A DNA stretch of 64,000 nt, taken from positions 94,985 through 158,984 of the forward strand of contig CACZJF010000002.1 in NCBI GenBank assembly GCA_902781455.1, read 5' to 3'. The notes beneath the pieces are model-generated. The model was not told the DNA's origin. It made no database searches and saw only the letters and a program-made list of their open reading frames with translations. The stretch is from an uncultured Lachnospiraceae bacterium (GTDB lineage: Bacteria > Bacillota > Clostridia > Lachnospirales > Lachnospiraceae). Below are positions 1-8,658 of the stretch, piece after piece. The first letter of the stretch is position 1, and each line of letters starts with the position of its first letter. The position numbers and the translations under genes are program-made.

Positions 1-795
1 TGCGACCGGCCCGGAGAGCTGATCGCCGGCCTGAAAGCGGTGCTGCGGCTGTTCGGCAGCGCGAAGGGTGTGTTCTGCATCGAGGACAATAAGCCTGAGG
101 CGGTCCGTATTCTGACCGAGGCGCTGGCCAGGGAAGAGAATATCTATGTCGCGCCCTGCAGGACGAAGTATCCGGAAGGAGCAGAACGCAGCCTGATCAA
201 GGCGATCACCAGCCGCGACGTCAATTCCAGGATGCTTCCTGCCGACGCAGGCTGCATCGTCATCAATGTCAGTACGGCTTTTGCGATATTTGAGGCGGTT
301 TTTCTCGGACAGCCGCTCTATCGCAGGATTCTGACAATCTCGGGAGACGCGGTGGTGAATCCGGAGAATTTCCTGGTTCCGACAGGCGTATCCTTCGCGG
401 AGATCGCGGAGAAAGCCGGCGGTTTTCTGCAGATGCCGGAGAAACTGATCGCCGGCGGGCCGATGATGGGATTTGCCCAGAGTGATTTCACCGGCGTTGT
501 CACGAAGACTTCCAGCGCGATTACCGCGTTCCGGTATGACCTTGTCTCCAGGTACGAAGAGACGGCATGCATCAACTGCGGCAGGTGTGTGGATGCCTGT
601 CCGGCCCGCCTGGTGCCGAGCCATCTTGCGGACATGGTCCAGAAAAAGCAGATGGAGCATTTTGAGGAGAACTACGGACTGGAATGTGTCAACTGCGGCT
701 CCTGTTCGTGGAGCTGCCCGGCGGGAAGGCCTCTGGCCGCCCTGGTCAACCAGGGAAGACAGGCCATACTCGCTGCGAGAAGGAAGGCAAAATAG
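1..795 (+). CDS. rnfC: Electron transport complex subunit RnfC, 5'-truncated
   Basis: C-terminal 264 codons of RnfC; the frame is open to the first base, so the gene starts outside the window. RnfC is the peripheral subunit of the Rnf complex that receives electrons in the ferredoxin/NAD+ reaction and carries two 4Fe-4S clusters. Both cluster motifs are visible: CINCGRCVDACP near base 570 and CVNCGSCSWSCP near base 690. The stretch GGPMMGF upstream is typical of the family. The next gene begins 54 bases after the stop, which fits an rnfCDGEAB operon. The missing N-terminal part would hold the rest of the NADH/FMN-binding region. The call is secure. Confidence 0.95.
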   Translation, partial: CDRPGELIAGLKAVLRLFGSAKGVFCIEDNKPEAVRILTEALAREENIYVAPCRTKYPEGAERSLIKAITSRDVNSRMLPADAGCIVINVSTAFAIFEAVFLGQPLYRRILTISGDAVVNPENFLVPTGVSFAEIAEKAGGFLQMPEKLIAGGPMMGFAQSDFTGVVTKTSSAITAFRYDLVSRYEETACINCGRCVDACPARLVPSHLADMVQKKQMEHFEENYGLECVNCGSCSWSCPAGRPLAALVNQGRQAILAARRKAK

Positions 796-849
796 CGCTT
801 TCGTGCGGATTGTGTCAGTTATAACTTGCGTTTTACTTAAGGAGAGTCT

Positions 850-1917
850 ATGAATCAGAAACTACAGGTTTCCGCTTCCCCGCATACCAGGGGGATGATG
901 ACGACAGGCAAGATCATGACGATGGTGACTGCCGCGCTCCTGCCTGCCTGTGTGATGGGAGTCCTTGCCTTTGGCATGCACGCGCTGCTGGTTCTTGTCT
1001 TCTCGACAGCTTCAGCGGTTGCGGCGGAGTATTGTTATGAGAAGCTTCTGCATAAGAGCATTACCGTACGGGACGGATCTGCCGTGGTCACCGGACTCCT
1101 GATCGGGATGAACATGCCGCCGCAGATCGACCTGTGGATCCCCTGCCTTGGCAGCGTGTTCGCGATCGTTGTGATCAAACAGCTCTACGGCGGACTTGGG
1201 AAGAACTTTATGAATCCGGCACTTGGCGCGAGATGCTTCCTGCTGATCTCATTTTCCTCCAGGATGACGACTTTCTCCGAAGGAAAGGGGCTTTGGAAGC
1301 TTGTCACCCAGGTTCCGGCGACCACGGACGCGCTGTCCGGCGCGACACCGCTTGCCTATCTCAAGACCGGTGCCTGCTTTGACCTGAAGGCGCTGCTGAT
1401 CGGAAACCACATGGGCTGTATCGGCGAAGTCAGCGCAGCGGCGCTTCTTGCAGGCGGTCTGATCCTGCTGGCGATGAAAGTGATCCGGATCCGGATTCCC
1501 GGATCTTATCTGGGATGTTTCGCGATTCTGACGCTGATCACCGCGCTCGTGCGCGGATATGACGCGCCTCTTCTCTATACGCTGCAGCAGCTGTGCGCGG
1601 GCGGACTGATGCTCGGCGCCTGGTTTATGGCTACGGACTATGTCACTTCCCCGATCACCGCGATGGGACAGATCGTATTCGGATGCGCGCTTGGGTTTCT
1701 GACCTGGGTTTTCCGACTGATCGGGAGCGGAACTGAGGGTGTATCCTACTCCATTATTTTTATGAATCTTCTGGTACCGGTCATTGAACGTTACACAAGA
1801 CCTGTCGCGGCCGGCATGGTCCGGCAGAACCGCGAGAACAAACGCCTGATGAGGCAGAAGAAGAGAGAAGCCAGGCGTCTGAAAGCGGGCGGAGGCAAGA
1901 AGGAGAAAGATACATGA
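850..1917 (+). CDS. rnfD: Electron transport complex subunit RnfD
   Basis: Polytopic membrane subunit of the Rnf complex, 355 residues. It carries a covalently bound FMN in known members, attached to a Thr in an SGAT motif. Here SGATPLAY is present, placing the flavinylated residue at about Thr166. The MNPALGARCF segment near residue 121 is also typical. The start ATG follows an AAGGAGAG ribosome site. The C-terminal tail of about 40 residues is very basic (RQKKREARRLK and similar), longer than I would expect, and probably cytoplasmic. The stop overlaps the start of rnfG by 4 bases, so the two are likely translationally coupled. Confidence 0.95.
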   Translation: MNQKLQVSASPHTRGMMTTGKIMTMVTAALLPACVMGVLAFGMHALLVLVFSTASAVAAEYCYEKLLHKSITVRDGSAVVTGLLIGMNMPPQIDLWIPCLGSVFAIVVIKQLYGGLGKNFMNPALGARCFLLISFSSRMTTFSEGKGLWKLVTQVPATTDALSGATPLAYLKTGACFDLKALLIGNHMGCIGEVSAAALLAGGLILLAMKVIRIRIPGSYLGCFAILTLITALVRGYDAPLLYTLQQLCAGGLMLGAWFMATDYVTSPITAMGQIVFGCALGFLTWVFRLIGSGTEGVSYSIIFMNLLVPVIERYTRPVAAGMVRQNRENKRLMRQKKREARRLKAGGGKKEKDT

Positions 1918-2732
1918 GTGTGACGGATAAGAAGGAACTGAGGCAGCTGGAGGGAAAGGGACTGCATATTCCGACTCCATCCGGGGCAGGTCCGGACGAG
2001 ACAGCCAAGCTTCCGCCCGCGGATGAGATCTATACCGGCCAGGAATACAAAGCAGCCTCTTCCGGACGGGAAGAAAAGCCGGAAAGCATCGGGAAGGATA
2101 TCACGATCCTTGTTCTGATCACGCTTGCGGCAGGCCTTTTGCTGGGCACTGCCTACGGGATTACGAAAGACCCGATCGCGAGAGCGCAGGAAGCGGCGCG
2201 GACCGAGGCACAGAGCCAGGTGATGAGCAGTGCGAAGTCCTTCGAAACGAAGTATGCTTCCGATGCCGGAGAGGGAGAGCCGGTTCCGGATTCCATCGCC
2301 AAAGCGCTGGAGGATGCCGGGATCATGACGACAGACATCACGCGGGTTGACCTGGCGTTTGACGAGAATCATTCCCCGCTTGGATATGTGCTCACTGCAG
2401 TCAACCCGGATGGGTACGGCGGCGATGTGGAGCTGATGTGCGGTATTTCCCCGGATCCGGACGGATCGATGGTGATCGAAGGAATCTCATTTCTCTCGCT
2501 GTCGGAAACGGCAGGCATGGGGATGCGCGCAAAGGATGATGCTTTCCTGTCGCAGTTTCCCGGGAAAAAGACCGGGGAAGGAGAACTGGTCACCTACGTC
2601 AAGAACGGTGCGTCAAAGCCATCTGAGATCGATGCGATCAGTGGCTGTACCATCACGACCTCTGCCGTGACGGATGATGTCAATGCCGCGCTGATCGCGG
2701 CCAGACAGCTGGAAGCCGGTCAGGCAGAGTGA
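1914..2732 (+). CDS. rnfG: Electron transport complex subunit RnfG
   Basis: FMN-binding Rnf subunit of 272 residues. One membrane helix is predicted at about residues 62-82 (TILVLITLAAGLLLGTA), and the FMN-binding domain follows on the outer face. The attachment motif near the C-terminus reads SGCTITT, so the flavin would sit on Thr246; the usual Ala before that Thr is Cys here. About 60 hydrophilic residues precede the helix, a longer cytoplasmic N-terminus than the usual short one. The gene starts inside the rnfD stop codon region. It is followed by an unusually long 139-base gap before rnfE. Confidence 0.93.
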   Translation: MSVTDKKELRQLEGKGLHIPTPSGAGPDETAKLPPADEIYTGQEYKAASSGREEKPESIGKDITILVLITLAAGLLLGTAYGITKDPIARAQEAARTEAQSQVMSSAKSFETKYASDAGEGEPVPDSIAKALEDAGIMTTDITRVDLAFDENHSPLGYVLTAVNPDGYGGDVELMCGISPDPDGSMVIEGISFLSLSETAGMGMRAKDDAFLSQFPGKKTGEGELVTYVKNGASKPSEIDAISGCTITTSAVTDDVNAALIAARQLEAGQAE

Positions 2733-2741
2733 GTGGCTGGA

Positions 2742-2824
2742 ATCCTGTATCACTCATACAGGATCGTCTGATTAAGTAGCGGAATACCGCCGGCGGACGA
2801 CGAAGGCTTGAGGCTGCGGTATTC
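2742..2824 (+). repeat. Two inverted repeats between rnfG and rnfE
   Basis: The only long gap in the operon holds two perfect 9-bp inverted repeats. The first is ATCCTGTAT (2742-2750) against ATACAGGAT (2756-2764) with a 5-base loop. The second is GAATACCGC (2782-2790) against GCGGTATTC (2816-2824). Neither is followed by a T-run, so these are unlikely to be intrinsic terminators. They could be an RNA processing or stability element that sets the ratio of subunits on either side; that role is inference. Confidence 0.6.
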
Positions 2825-2871
2825 GCGACCGGACGTACTGAGACATAAAGTAAGATTTAGGAGGAAGCGGA

Positions 2872-3681
2872 ATGAGCAGAAAGAACCCCGGGGAGCTGAT
2901 CGATCCGTATCGGAAGAAGAAGCGTTTCGATCTGAGCCGGTATATCTATCTGAGGAAGGATTCTTTCCAGGAGAGAGTGGTGAACGGGATCTACTTTGAG
3001 AATCCGGTGTTCATGCTCGCGCTGGGCATGTGTCCGACCCTGGCGACCACAACGTCCGTGACCAATGCCATCGGCATGGGACTGTCCACGACAGCGATTC
3101 TGATGATGTCGAATCTGTTTATCTCGCTCCTTCGGAATATCATTCCGGAGCGGATGCGGATGCCGTCCTATATTGTGATCATTGCTTCTTTTGTGACGAT
3201 CGTGGACTTTCTGATGCAGGGCTTCCTGCCGCAGATGTATGAGTCGCTCGGCGTCTATATCCCTCTGATCGTCGTGAACTGTATCATCATGGGAAGAGCG
3301 GAGGCGTATGCCGGCAAACACGGCCCCCTGTCCTCGATCGCGGACGGAGCCGGCATGGGACTGGGCTTTACGGGTGCCCTGATCCTTGTTGCCGCCGTGC
3401 GTGAGCTGCTGGGAAACGGAACCCTGGCGGGATACCGGGTGATGCCGCAGTTTTATGAACCGATCAATATCTTTGTTCTTGCGCCCGGCGCGTTCCTGGT
3501 GCTGGCACTGTTTGTGGCCATCATGAACCGTCTGCGCATCGGGGCGGCAAGACGGGAGGACGAGTGGGATCCGACAGGAAAGTTTGTATGCGGTGACTGC
3601 CGTACCTGTCCCAGAGTAAAGGGATGCGGCGGCAAGCCTGCGATTGAGGCAGCCGGAAGCAGCCAGGAAGGGAGAAGATGA
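2872..3681 (+). CDS. rnfE: Electron transport complex subunit RnfE, with Cys-rich tail
   Basis: Membrane subunit of the Rnf complex, 269 residues, starting after a GGAGGAAG ribosome site. The core (roughly residues 20-225) matches the RnfE/NqrD family, including the conserved ENPVFMLALGMCPTLA stretch whose Cys, together with one from RnfA, holds an intramembrane iron site in known complexes. The N-terminus has about 30 extra charged residues. The C-terminus has a further extension containing CGDCRTCPRVKGCGG, a four-Cys cluster that could bind metal; the core family does not need it. The stop overlaps rnfA by 4 bases. Confidence 0.93.
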   Translation: MSRKNPGELIDPYRKKKRFDLSRYIYLRKDSFQERVVNGIYFENPVFMLALGMCPTLATTTSVTNAIGMGLSTTAILMMSNLFISLLRNIIPERMRMPSYIVIIASFVTIVDFLMQGFLPQMYESLGVYIPLIVVNCIIMGRAEAYAGKHGPLSSIADGAGMGLGFTGALILVAAVRELLGNGTLAGYRVMPQFYEPINIFVLAPGAFLVLALFVAIMNRLRIGAARREDEWDPTGKFVCGDCRTCPRVKGCGGKPAIEAAGSSQEGRR

Positions 3682-4262
3682 TGTCATTTTCCGCTATGAT
3701 GTTGCTGGTCGTGACGACGATTCTTGCCAATAATGTTGTGCTGAGCCAGTTCCTCGGGATCTGCTCCTTCCTTGGAGTCTCCCAGAAGACAGAAACCGCC
3801 AGCGGTATGGGCGGCGCCCTGACCTTCGTGCTGACCCTGGCCAGCTTTGTGTGCGGCGTCCTGTATCACCTGGTACTGGTGCCGTTCCATCTGGAGTATC
3901 TCAGGACCATCGTGTTTATCCTGATCGTGGCAGCGCTGGTTCAGTTTGTGGAGATGTTCCTGAAGAAGTACATGCGCTCCCTCTACGAAGCGCTTGGCAT
4001 CTACCTGCCCCTGATCACCACCAACTGCGCGGTTCTGGGCGTCGCGCTTCTGAATGTGCAGAAGGATTACAATATTATAGTCGGTACCATCTACGGTCTG
4101 GCTACCGCCATCGGCTACTGGGTCGCGATCGTGATTATGTCCTTTCTTCGTGAGAAGATGGCAGACAATGAGATTCCGCGTCCCTTCCGGGGCTTCCCGA
4201 TCGTTATGGTCACTGCGGCTCTTATGAGCATCGCGTTCTTCGGCTTTGCCGGAATCAAGTAA
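3678..4262 (+). CDS. rnfA: Electron transport complex subunit RnfA
   Basis: Integral membrane subunit of 194 residues, about the family's usual length, with six predicted membrane segments. The LANNVVLSQFLGICSFLGVS segment near the N-terminus and LITTNCAVLGVAL near residue 115 are hallmark RnfA/NqrE sequences with the conserved Cys residues that share an iron or iron-sulfur site with RnfE. The start overlaps the rnfE stop, so the two homologous half-channel subunits are likely made in a fixed ratio. rnfB follows after 29 bases. Confidence 0.95.
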   Translation: MMSFSAMMLLVVTTILANNVVLSQFLGICSFLGVSQKTETASGMGGALTFVLTLASFVCGVLYHLVLVPFHLEYLRTIVFILIVAALVQFVEMFLKKYMRSLYEALGIYLPLITTNCAVLGVALLNVQKDYNIIVGTIYGLATAIGYWVAIVIMSFLREKMADNEIPRPFRGFPIVMVTAALMSIAFFGFAGIK

Positions 4263-4291
4263 GTGGAATATACAGCAGAAAGGATAAGAGC

Positions 4292-5077
4292 ATGACAGAA
4301 ATGCTGTTCGCTGCAATCATGATCGGCTCGGTCGGGTTGTTTGTCGGTGTTTTTCTCGGATTCGCGAGTAAGGTTTTCGCCGTCAAGGTCAACCAGCAGG
4401 AGAAGGATATCCGGGAAATACTTCCCGGTGCCAACTGCGGTGCCTGCGGCTATTCCGGCTGTGACGCGCTTGCCGCTGCCCTGGTAAGGGGTGAGGCACC
4501 TGCCAATGCCTGCGTGGTGGGCCAGGAGGCGGTTGCCAACCAGATCAAGTGGATCATCGGCGGTAAGAGCGAAAGAGTTGTGCGCAACGTTGCGTTTGTC
4601 CGCTGCAGCGGCGACTGCAATCATACCTTTGACCGGTATGATTATACAGGTCCGAAGACCTGTGCCGCGCTGGCGCTTGTTCCGCAGGGCGGACCGAAGT
4701 CCTGCTCCTACGGCTGCATCGGCTGCGGAGACTGCATCAGGATGTGCGAGTACGGCGCGATCTCCATAGAGCGCGGTGTTGCCAAGGTAGACGAGGAGAA
4801 GTGTCTTGACTGCCGGAAGTGCATGAATACCTGTCCGAAGGGAATCATTGTGGAAGTCCCGTACTTCAGGGCCGCGCACATCGGCTGCATGAATCCGCTC
4901 AAGGGAAAACCGGTTACCGAAAACTGCAGAATCGGCTGTATCTCCTGCGGGAAATGCGCCAGGGACTGCCCTGCCGGAGCGATTGACAACAGTGGAGGCT
5001 TCCCGGTGATAGACTATGAAAAGTGTATAGACTGCGGCAGGTGCAAGGATAATTGCCCGCGCCATTGTATCGTATGA
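4292..5077 (+). CDS. rnfB: Electron transport complex subunit RnfB (ferredoxin-type)
   Basis: Iron-sulfur subunit of 261 residues that takes electrons from reduced ferredoxin. An N-terminal membrane anchor (residues 5-26) is followed by the Fe-S motif GANCGACGYSGC and a later Cys, and then by several ferredoxin-like clusters: CIGCGDCIRMC, CLDCRKCMNTCP, CISCGKCARDCP and CIDCGRCKDNCP. An AAAGGA ribosome site lies upstream of the ATG. The stop codon shares bases with the ATG of the next gene (ATGA at 5074-5077), which ties the following unknown gene to the Rnf operon. Confidence 0.95.
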   Translation: MTEMLFAAIMIGSVGLFVGVFLGFASKVFAVKVNQQEKDIREILPGANCGACGYSGCDALAAALVRGEAPANACVVGQEAVANQIKWIIGGKSERVVRNVAFVRCSGDCNHTFDRYDYTGPKTCAALALVPQGGPKSCSYGCIGCGDCIRMCEYGAISIERGVAKVDEEKCLDCRKCMNTCPKGIIVEVPYFRAAHIGCMNPLKGKPVTENCRIGCISCGKCARDCPAGAIDNSGGFPVIDYEKCIDCGRCKDNCPRHCIV

Positions 5078-6312
5078 TGAGGCAGATGATGAACTGGAAG
5101 ATGTTGGATCTGGCAGTGAGAAGACTGAATGTCTTTGCACTGAAGGAGTGGAAAAGTACATTTTTGGGCATGAGCGTCTGGATGCAGGCGATCCTGGTCG
5201 GAGCACTTGTCCTTCTGATTGGTGTCAGCGCGCTTTCCTGCTGGTGGGGAATCCGGATGAAGCGCAGCGCGCGGTTTGCCGCAGGCGCCGTGAGTGTGTT
5301 TTATATCGTTCTGATCATTCTGGTCACAGAGTATTCCATTGAGATGGACAAAGCATTGATCTACGCCGCTCTGGCCGGTGCAGGAGCGGGCTTTCTGTAT
5401 GCGTTTCTGGAGAGAATCTTTCAGCTTGCCGCTGGTTTTGTCTTCGGAACGGTTCTGTCGGCGTGGCTGCTGCCCACCTGCTTTCATATGAAGATGACTT
5501 CCGGAAAAGGAAGGATCTGGGCGCTTGTGATTGCCATTGCGGCAGGTGTTCTTTTTGCCCTTGCGGCAAAGAAACTGAAGTTTCTTCTGACCGCGCTCGA
5601 GGGCGGCGTTGTGCTTGGTCTTCTGTGCGACGCGTATCTTCCGGTGAACAGCACCGTTCAGAAGATCCCATGGGTCAAGGATAAGCTGACACAGAACCAG
5701 GTTCTGAATCTGCTTCCGCTTCTGATCGCCGCGACGGGTGCTCTGGTTCAGCTGATCCAGCTTCTGTCGATCCGCGCGGAGCAGAAGGCACTTGCGATTC
5801 CGACTGGAGAAGAGCGGGATCTGGCTTCGGACAGCGCAGCCGGAAAGGCGGACGCTTCTGATTCGGAAGCTGCCCGGGAGGAAGAAGCACAGCCTGACGA
5901 AGAAACGATCAGCATGGTTCAGGCGGAGGAGGTTCTGGTCGAAAAGGCGAAGGAACTTGCCCTTGCCGCCGCGCGCAGTGCCGAACAGGCCAGGCTGAAA
6001 GAGCGCTATGAGGACGTTGCGGCAGGACTGTACAGTGCGAAAATCGCTGCCGGACGGCTGGACATGAGCGAGGAAGCATTTACGGCCGGGATGAAGAGAG
6101 CCGGATATTCCATACCCGGAGAGGAAGCAGCGCCTGAGATGGAAGCGCAGGCGGAAGCGGAAGCGCAGACAGAAGAGGCGCCGGAGGGTGAAGAAAAAGC
6201 TGAACCCGCGCCGGAGGGCGAAGAGAAGACCGAATCCGCGCCGGAAGGTGATGCGCACACTGAAACCACACCGGAGGGTGAGGAAACACTTGAAGAGAAG
6301 GAAGAGCCATGA
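5074..6312 (+). CDS. Membrane protein of unknown function with acidic PEGE repeats
   Basis: I do not recognise this 412-residue protein. The first half has about six to seven hydrophobic segments with glycine-rich helices (for example GALAGAGAGFLYAFLE-like sequence), somewhat reminiscent of small multi-helix TMEM198-like proteins. The second half is a charged, probably coiled cytoplasmic region. The end is a low-complexity tail with about four PEGE-type repeats rich in Glu, Ala and Pro. The chosen ATG overlaps the rnfB stop; later in-frame ATGs at 5170 or 5182 are possible because the ribosome site for the first is weak. It overlaps the next gene by 4 bases, so the whole stretch from rnfC appears to be one transcription unit. 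Confidence 0.75.
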   Translation: MMRQMMNWKMLDLAVRRLNVFALKEWKSTFLGMSVWMQAILVGALVLLIGVSALSCWWGIRMKRSARFAAGAVSVFYIVLIILVTEYSIEMDKALIYAALAGAGAGFLYAFLERIFQLAAGFVFGTVLSAWLLPTCFHMKMTSGKGRIWALVIAIAAGVLFALAAKKLKFLLTALEGGVVLGLLCDAYLPVNSTVQKIPWVKDKLTQNQVLNLLPLLIAATGALVQLIQLLSIRAEQKALAIPTGEERDLASDSAAGKADASDSEAAREEEAQPDEETISMVQAEEVLVEKAKELALAAARSAEQARLKERYEDVAAGLYSAKIAAGRLDMSEEAFTAGMKRAGYSIPGEEAAPEMEAQAEAEAQTEEAPEGEEKAEPAPEGEEKTESAPEGDAHTETTPEGEETLEEKEEP

Positions 6313-6644
6313 GTCTGTTTGAGAAGAAGGTACCTGTCTTCCGCAAGAGAGACCGTGAAGCACAGGGCAGAATCAAGGAAGCCCTGGACGCGGCCGGCAT
6401 CTGGAACAGATGCTCCCATTTTGAGCAGGAAGAGATTCCGGTGGGGGGATACAGCGCGATGGATCCGCGTAATTTTGGAAAGAAGGGCCGGATTGACAGA
6501 GAAGTTTACGTGGTCTATGTGAAGGCCTCTGATGAGGCGCGCGCGCAGCGTGCGATCCGGGATGCCGGTCTGGTTGCGGAGGTAAGGACAGCGAAGGAAC
6601 TGACTTCGGAAGCGGCTGACAAAATCAGAGACCGAAAATATTGA
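6309..6644 (+). CDS. Small soluble protein, possibly DUF2007-like
   Basis: A 111-residue protein of unknown role whose ATG overlaps the preceding stop by 4 bases. There is no signal peptide or membrane segment. The pattern EVYVVYVKASDEARAQRAI followed by a short basic tail resembles small DUF2007-type putative signal-transducing domains, in which a strand leads into a helix; that match is from memory and weak. Its coupling to the membrane protein upstream suggests that the two work together. A 55-base gap separates it from the AAA+ gene. Confidence 0.65.
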   Translation: MSLFEKKVPVFRKRDREAQGRIKEALDAAGIWNRCSHFEQEEIPVGGYSAMDPRNFGKKGRIDREVYVVYVKASDEARAQRAIRDAGLVAEVRTAKELTSEAADKIRDRKY

Positions 6645-6699
6645 TACAGTATGGAAGAACTTATGAAGTTCTTAACAGATGTTCAGGCGGAGAACAGAG

Positions 6700-8010
6700 A
6701 TGGGAAAAGACAACACAGATGAGATCATCCGGCAGATCCAGGAAACCAGGAAACAGCTTACAGCCAGTCTGTATGATGATTTCTTCGGCGGTGCGGATGC
6801 GGTGAAAAAGAATCCTTCTGCGGCGGCACCCCGGACGCAGGGCGCAGCCCCGGCCGGTGCCGCAGGCGCGCAGGCCGGAAGCAGTGACGCCAAGGCACCG
6901 GTGGAAGCCGCGACAGGACCGGCGCCCAAGGCTGTGCAGGAGCCTCCGGCAAAACCGGAACCGGAAGAGGATCCGATGGAGACCCTCAACAACCTGATCG
7001 GCCTGGAGAAGATCAAGCATGATGTGAAAGAGCTGACGGATTTCGCGAAGATCCAGAAGGCCAGGAAGGATGCCGGGCTGAAAGCAGTACCGGTTTCTCT
7101 CCATCTCGTGTTTACGGGCAATCCCGGCACCGGTAAGACAACGGTTGCCAGAATTCTGGCGAAGCTCTACAACCAGATCGGCATTCTGTCGAAGGGACAG
7201 CTGATCGAAGTCGACCGGTCAGGCCTGGTTGCGGGGTACGTCGGTCAGACAGCGCTCAAGACCCAGGAGCAGATTCGGGCTGCGCTCGGCGGGGTACTGT
7301 TCATCGATGAAGCCTATACACTTGCCGCGAAGAATGAGGATTTCGGCCAGGAAGCAATCGACACGATCCTGAAGGCGATGGAGGATCACAGGGACGACCT
7401 GATTGTGATCGTAGCCGGATATACCGAACCGATGGAGCGGTTCATCAACAGCAATCCGGGTCTGAAGAGCCGGTTCAACAAGTATATCGAGTTTCCGGAT
7501 TATTCCATCGATGAACTGATGCAGATCTTTGACATGAACTGCAGGAAATATGATTACACGATCGAGGATTCGGCAAGAAGCCATGTCCGGGAAAAGCTCT
7601 CCCTCATGAAGCTTTCCTCTCCGGAGAACTTCGCGAATGCCCGTGCTGCCCGCAATCTGTTTGAGGAAATCATCACAAACCAGGCAGGAAGGATTGCGGC
7701 GATGGAACATCCTTCCCTTGAGGACATGAAGACCATCACGAACGACGACCTTACAGATGCCGAGGACGAAGCGATCTCGGCAAGAGTGCTGGCGCAGATG
7801 CTGAGCCAGGAGGGGAATGCCGAAGCTGCGGCAGATACCGCTTCGGAAGGTGCCGGCACTGACAATACTGACGCTGCTGAAGGAACGGATACAGACGGAA
7901 CTGACAGCACAGAGGCTGATCCGGGGCCGGAAGAGACAGGCGGCGCCGGGGCGGAAGAGACAGGCGGCGTTCAGTCGGAAGAAGAGACTTCCGCACAGGA
8001 GGAACCGTGA
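6700..8010 (+). CDS. AAA+ ATPase of the SpoVK/CbbX type
   Basis: A 436-residue AAA+ protein. The Walker A motif is GNPGTGKT and the Walker B region VLFIDEAYTL; the second-region arginine segment NPGLKSRFNKYIEFPDYS is characteristic of the CbxX/CfqX/SpoVK group. The ATPase core lies at about residues 85-350. It is preceded by an Ala/Pro-rich linker and followed by about 80 low-complexity residues rich in Gly, Thr, Glu and Asp. The ATG at 6700 is preferred over the upstream in-frame ATG at 6679 because GGCGGAG lies at the right distance. Family members remodel protein complexes; no substrate can be deduced here. It overlaps maf at the stop. Confidence 0.88.
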   Translation: MGKDNTDEIIRQIQETRKQLTASLYDDFFGGADAVKKNPSAAAPRTQGAAPAGAAGAQAGSSDAKAPVEAATGPAPKAVQEPPAKPEPEEDPMETLNNLIGLEKIKHDVKELTDFAKIQKARKDAGLKAVPVSLHLVFTGNPGTGKTTVARILAKLYNQIGILSKGQLIEVDRSGLVAGYVGQTALKTQEQIRAALGGVLFIDEAYTLAAKNEDFGQEAIDTILKAMEDHRDDLIVIVAGYTEPMERFINSNPGLKSRFNKYIEFPDYSIDELMQIFDMNCRKYDYTIEDSARSHVREKLSLMKLSSPENFANARAARNLFEEIITNQAGRIAAMEHPSLEDMKTITNDDLTDAEDEAISARVLAQMLSQEGNAEAAADTASEGAGTDNTDAAEGTDTDGTDSTEADPGPEETGGAGAEETGGVQSEEETSAQEEP

Positions 8011-8600
8011 TGAAGCCGGAGAACCTCAGACTGATTCTTGCGTCAGGATCTCCGAGAAGGGATGAGCTTCTGAATACGGCGGGCCTTTTTCATGAAGTGA
8101 TCGTGTCAGGTGCGGATGAGGACGTCCCGGAGCCGGATCCATGCGTGCTGGTGGAGAAGCTTTCGGCCAGAAAGGCAGAGGACGTTTTCCGGCAGGTGGA
8201 AGAGGAGAAGGACTTTGCCGTGATCGGGGCGGATACCGTTGTGGCACTGGATGGCGCGATCCTGGGAAAACCGCACAGTGAAGCGGACGCGGCGCGGATG
8301 CTCCGGCTGCTGTCCGGCAGGGCGCATCATGTCTGTACCGGCGTGACGCTTCACGGCAGAATCGGCGGAAGAGAATGTGTGAGGACCTTTTGTGAGGTGA
8401 GCCATGTCTATGTCGCTCCTCTTACCGAAGAGGAGATTCATTCCTATATCGAGACAGGAGAACCGATGGACAAGGCGGGGGCGTATGGGATTCAGGGCGG
8501 CTTCTGCAGGTATGTCACGCACATCGAAGGAGACTACTTCAATATCGTCGGTCTTCCGGTGAGCAGGGTGTACCGGGAACTGAAAGTGTTTTGTTCCTGA
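8010..8600 (+). CDS. maf: Maf-like nucleoside triphosphate pyrophosphatase
   Basis: A 196-residue protein of the Maf/HAM1-like family, which hydrolyses dTTP, UTP or modified nucleotides to monophosphates. The N-terminal ASGSPRRDELL signature and the catalytic GADTVVALDG segment are present, as is the KAGAYGIQG motif near the C-terminus. The start is ATG at 8010 sharing bases with the upstream TGA (a GTG at 8007 is also possible); AGGAGG lies just upstream. A terminator follows at 8632, closing the operon. Confidence 0.9.
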   Translation: MKPENLRLILASGSPRRDELLNTAGLFHEVIVSGADEDVPEPDPCVLVEKLSARKAEDVFRQVEEEKDFAVIGADTVVALDGAILGKPHSEADAARMLRLLSGRAHHVCTGVTLHGRIGGRECVRTFCEVSHVYVAPLTEEEIHSYIETGEPMDKAGAYGIQGGFCRYVTHIEGDYFNIVGLPVSRVYRELKVFCS

Positions 8601-8631
8601 AAGAAATCAATATTCCATGATCAAGAGAAAC

Positions 8632-8658
8632 GGCTCCCGGTGACGGGAGCCTGTTTTC
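8632..8658 (+). terminator. Intrinsic terminator after maf
   Basis: The stem GGCTCCCG (8632-8639) pairs with CGGGAGCC (8644-8651) across a GTGA loop and is followed by TGTTTTC. It lies 31 bases after the maf stop. Confidence 0.75.
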
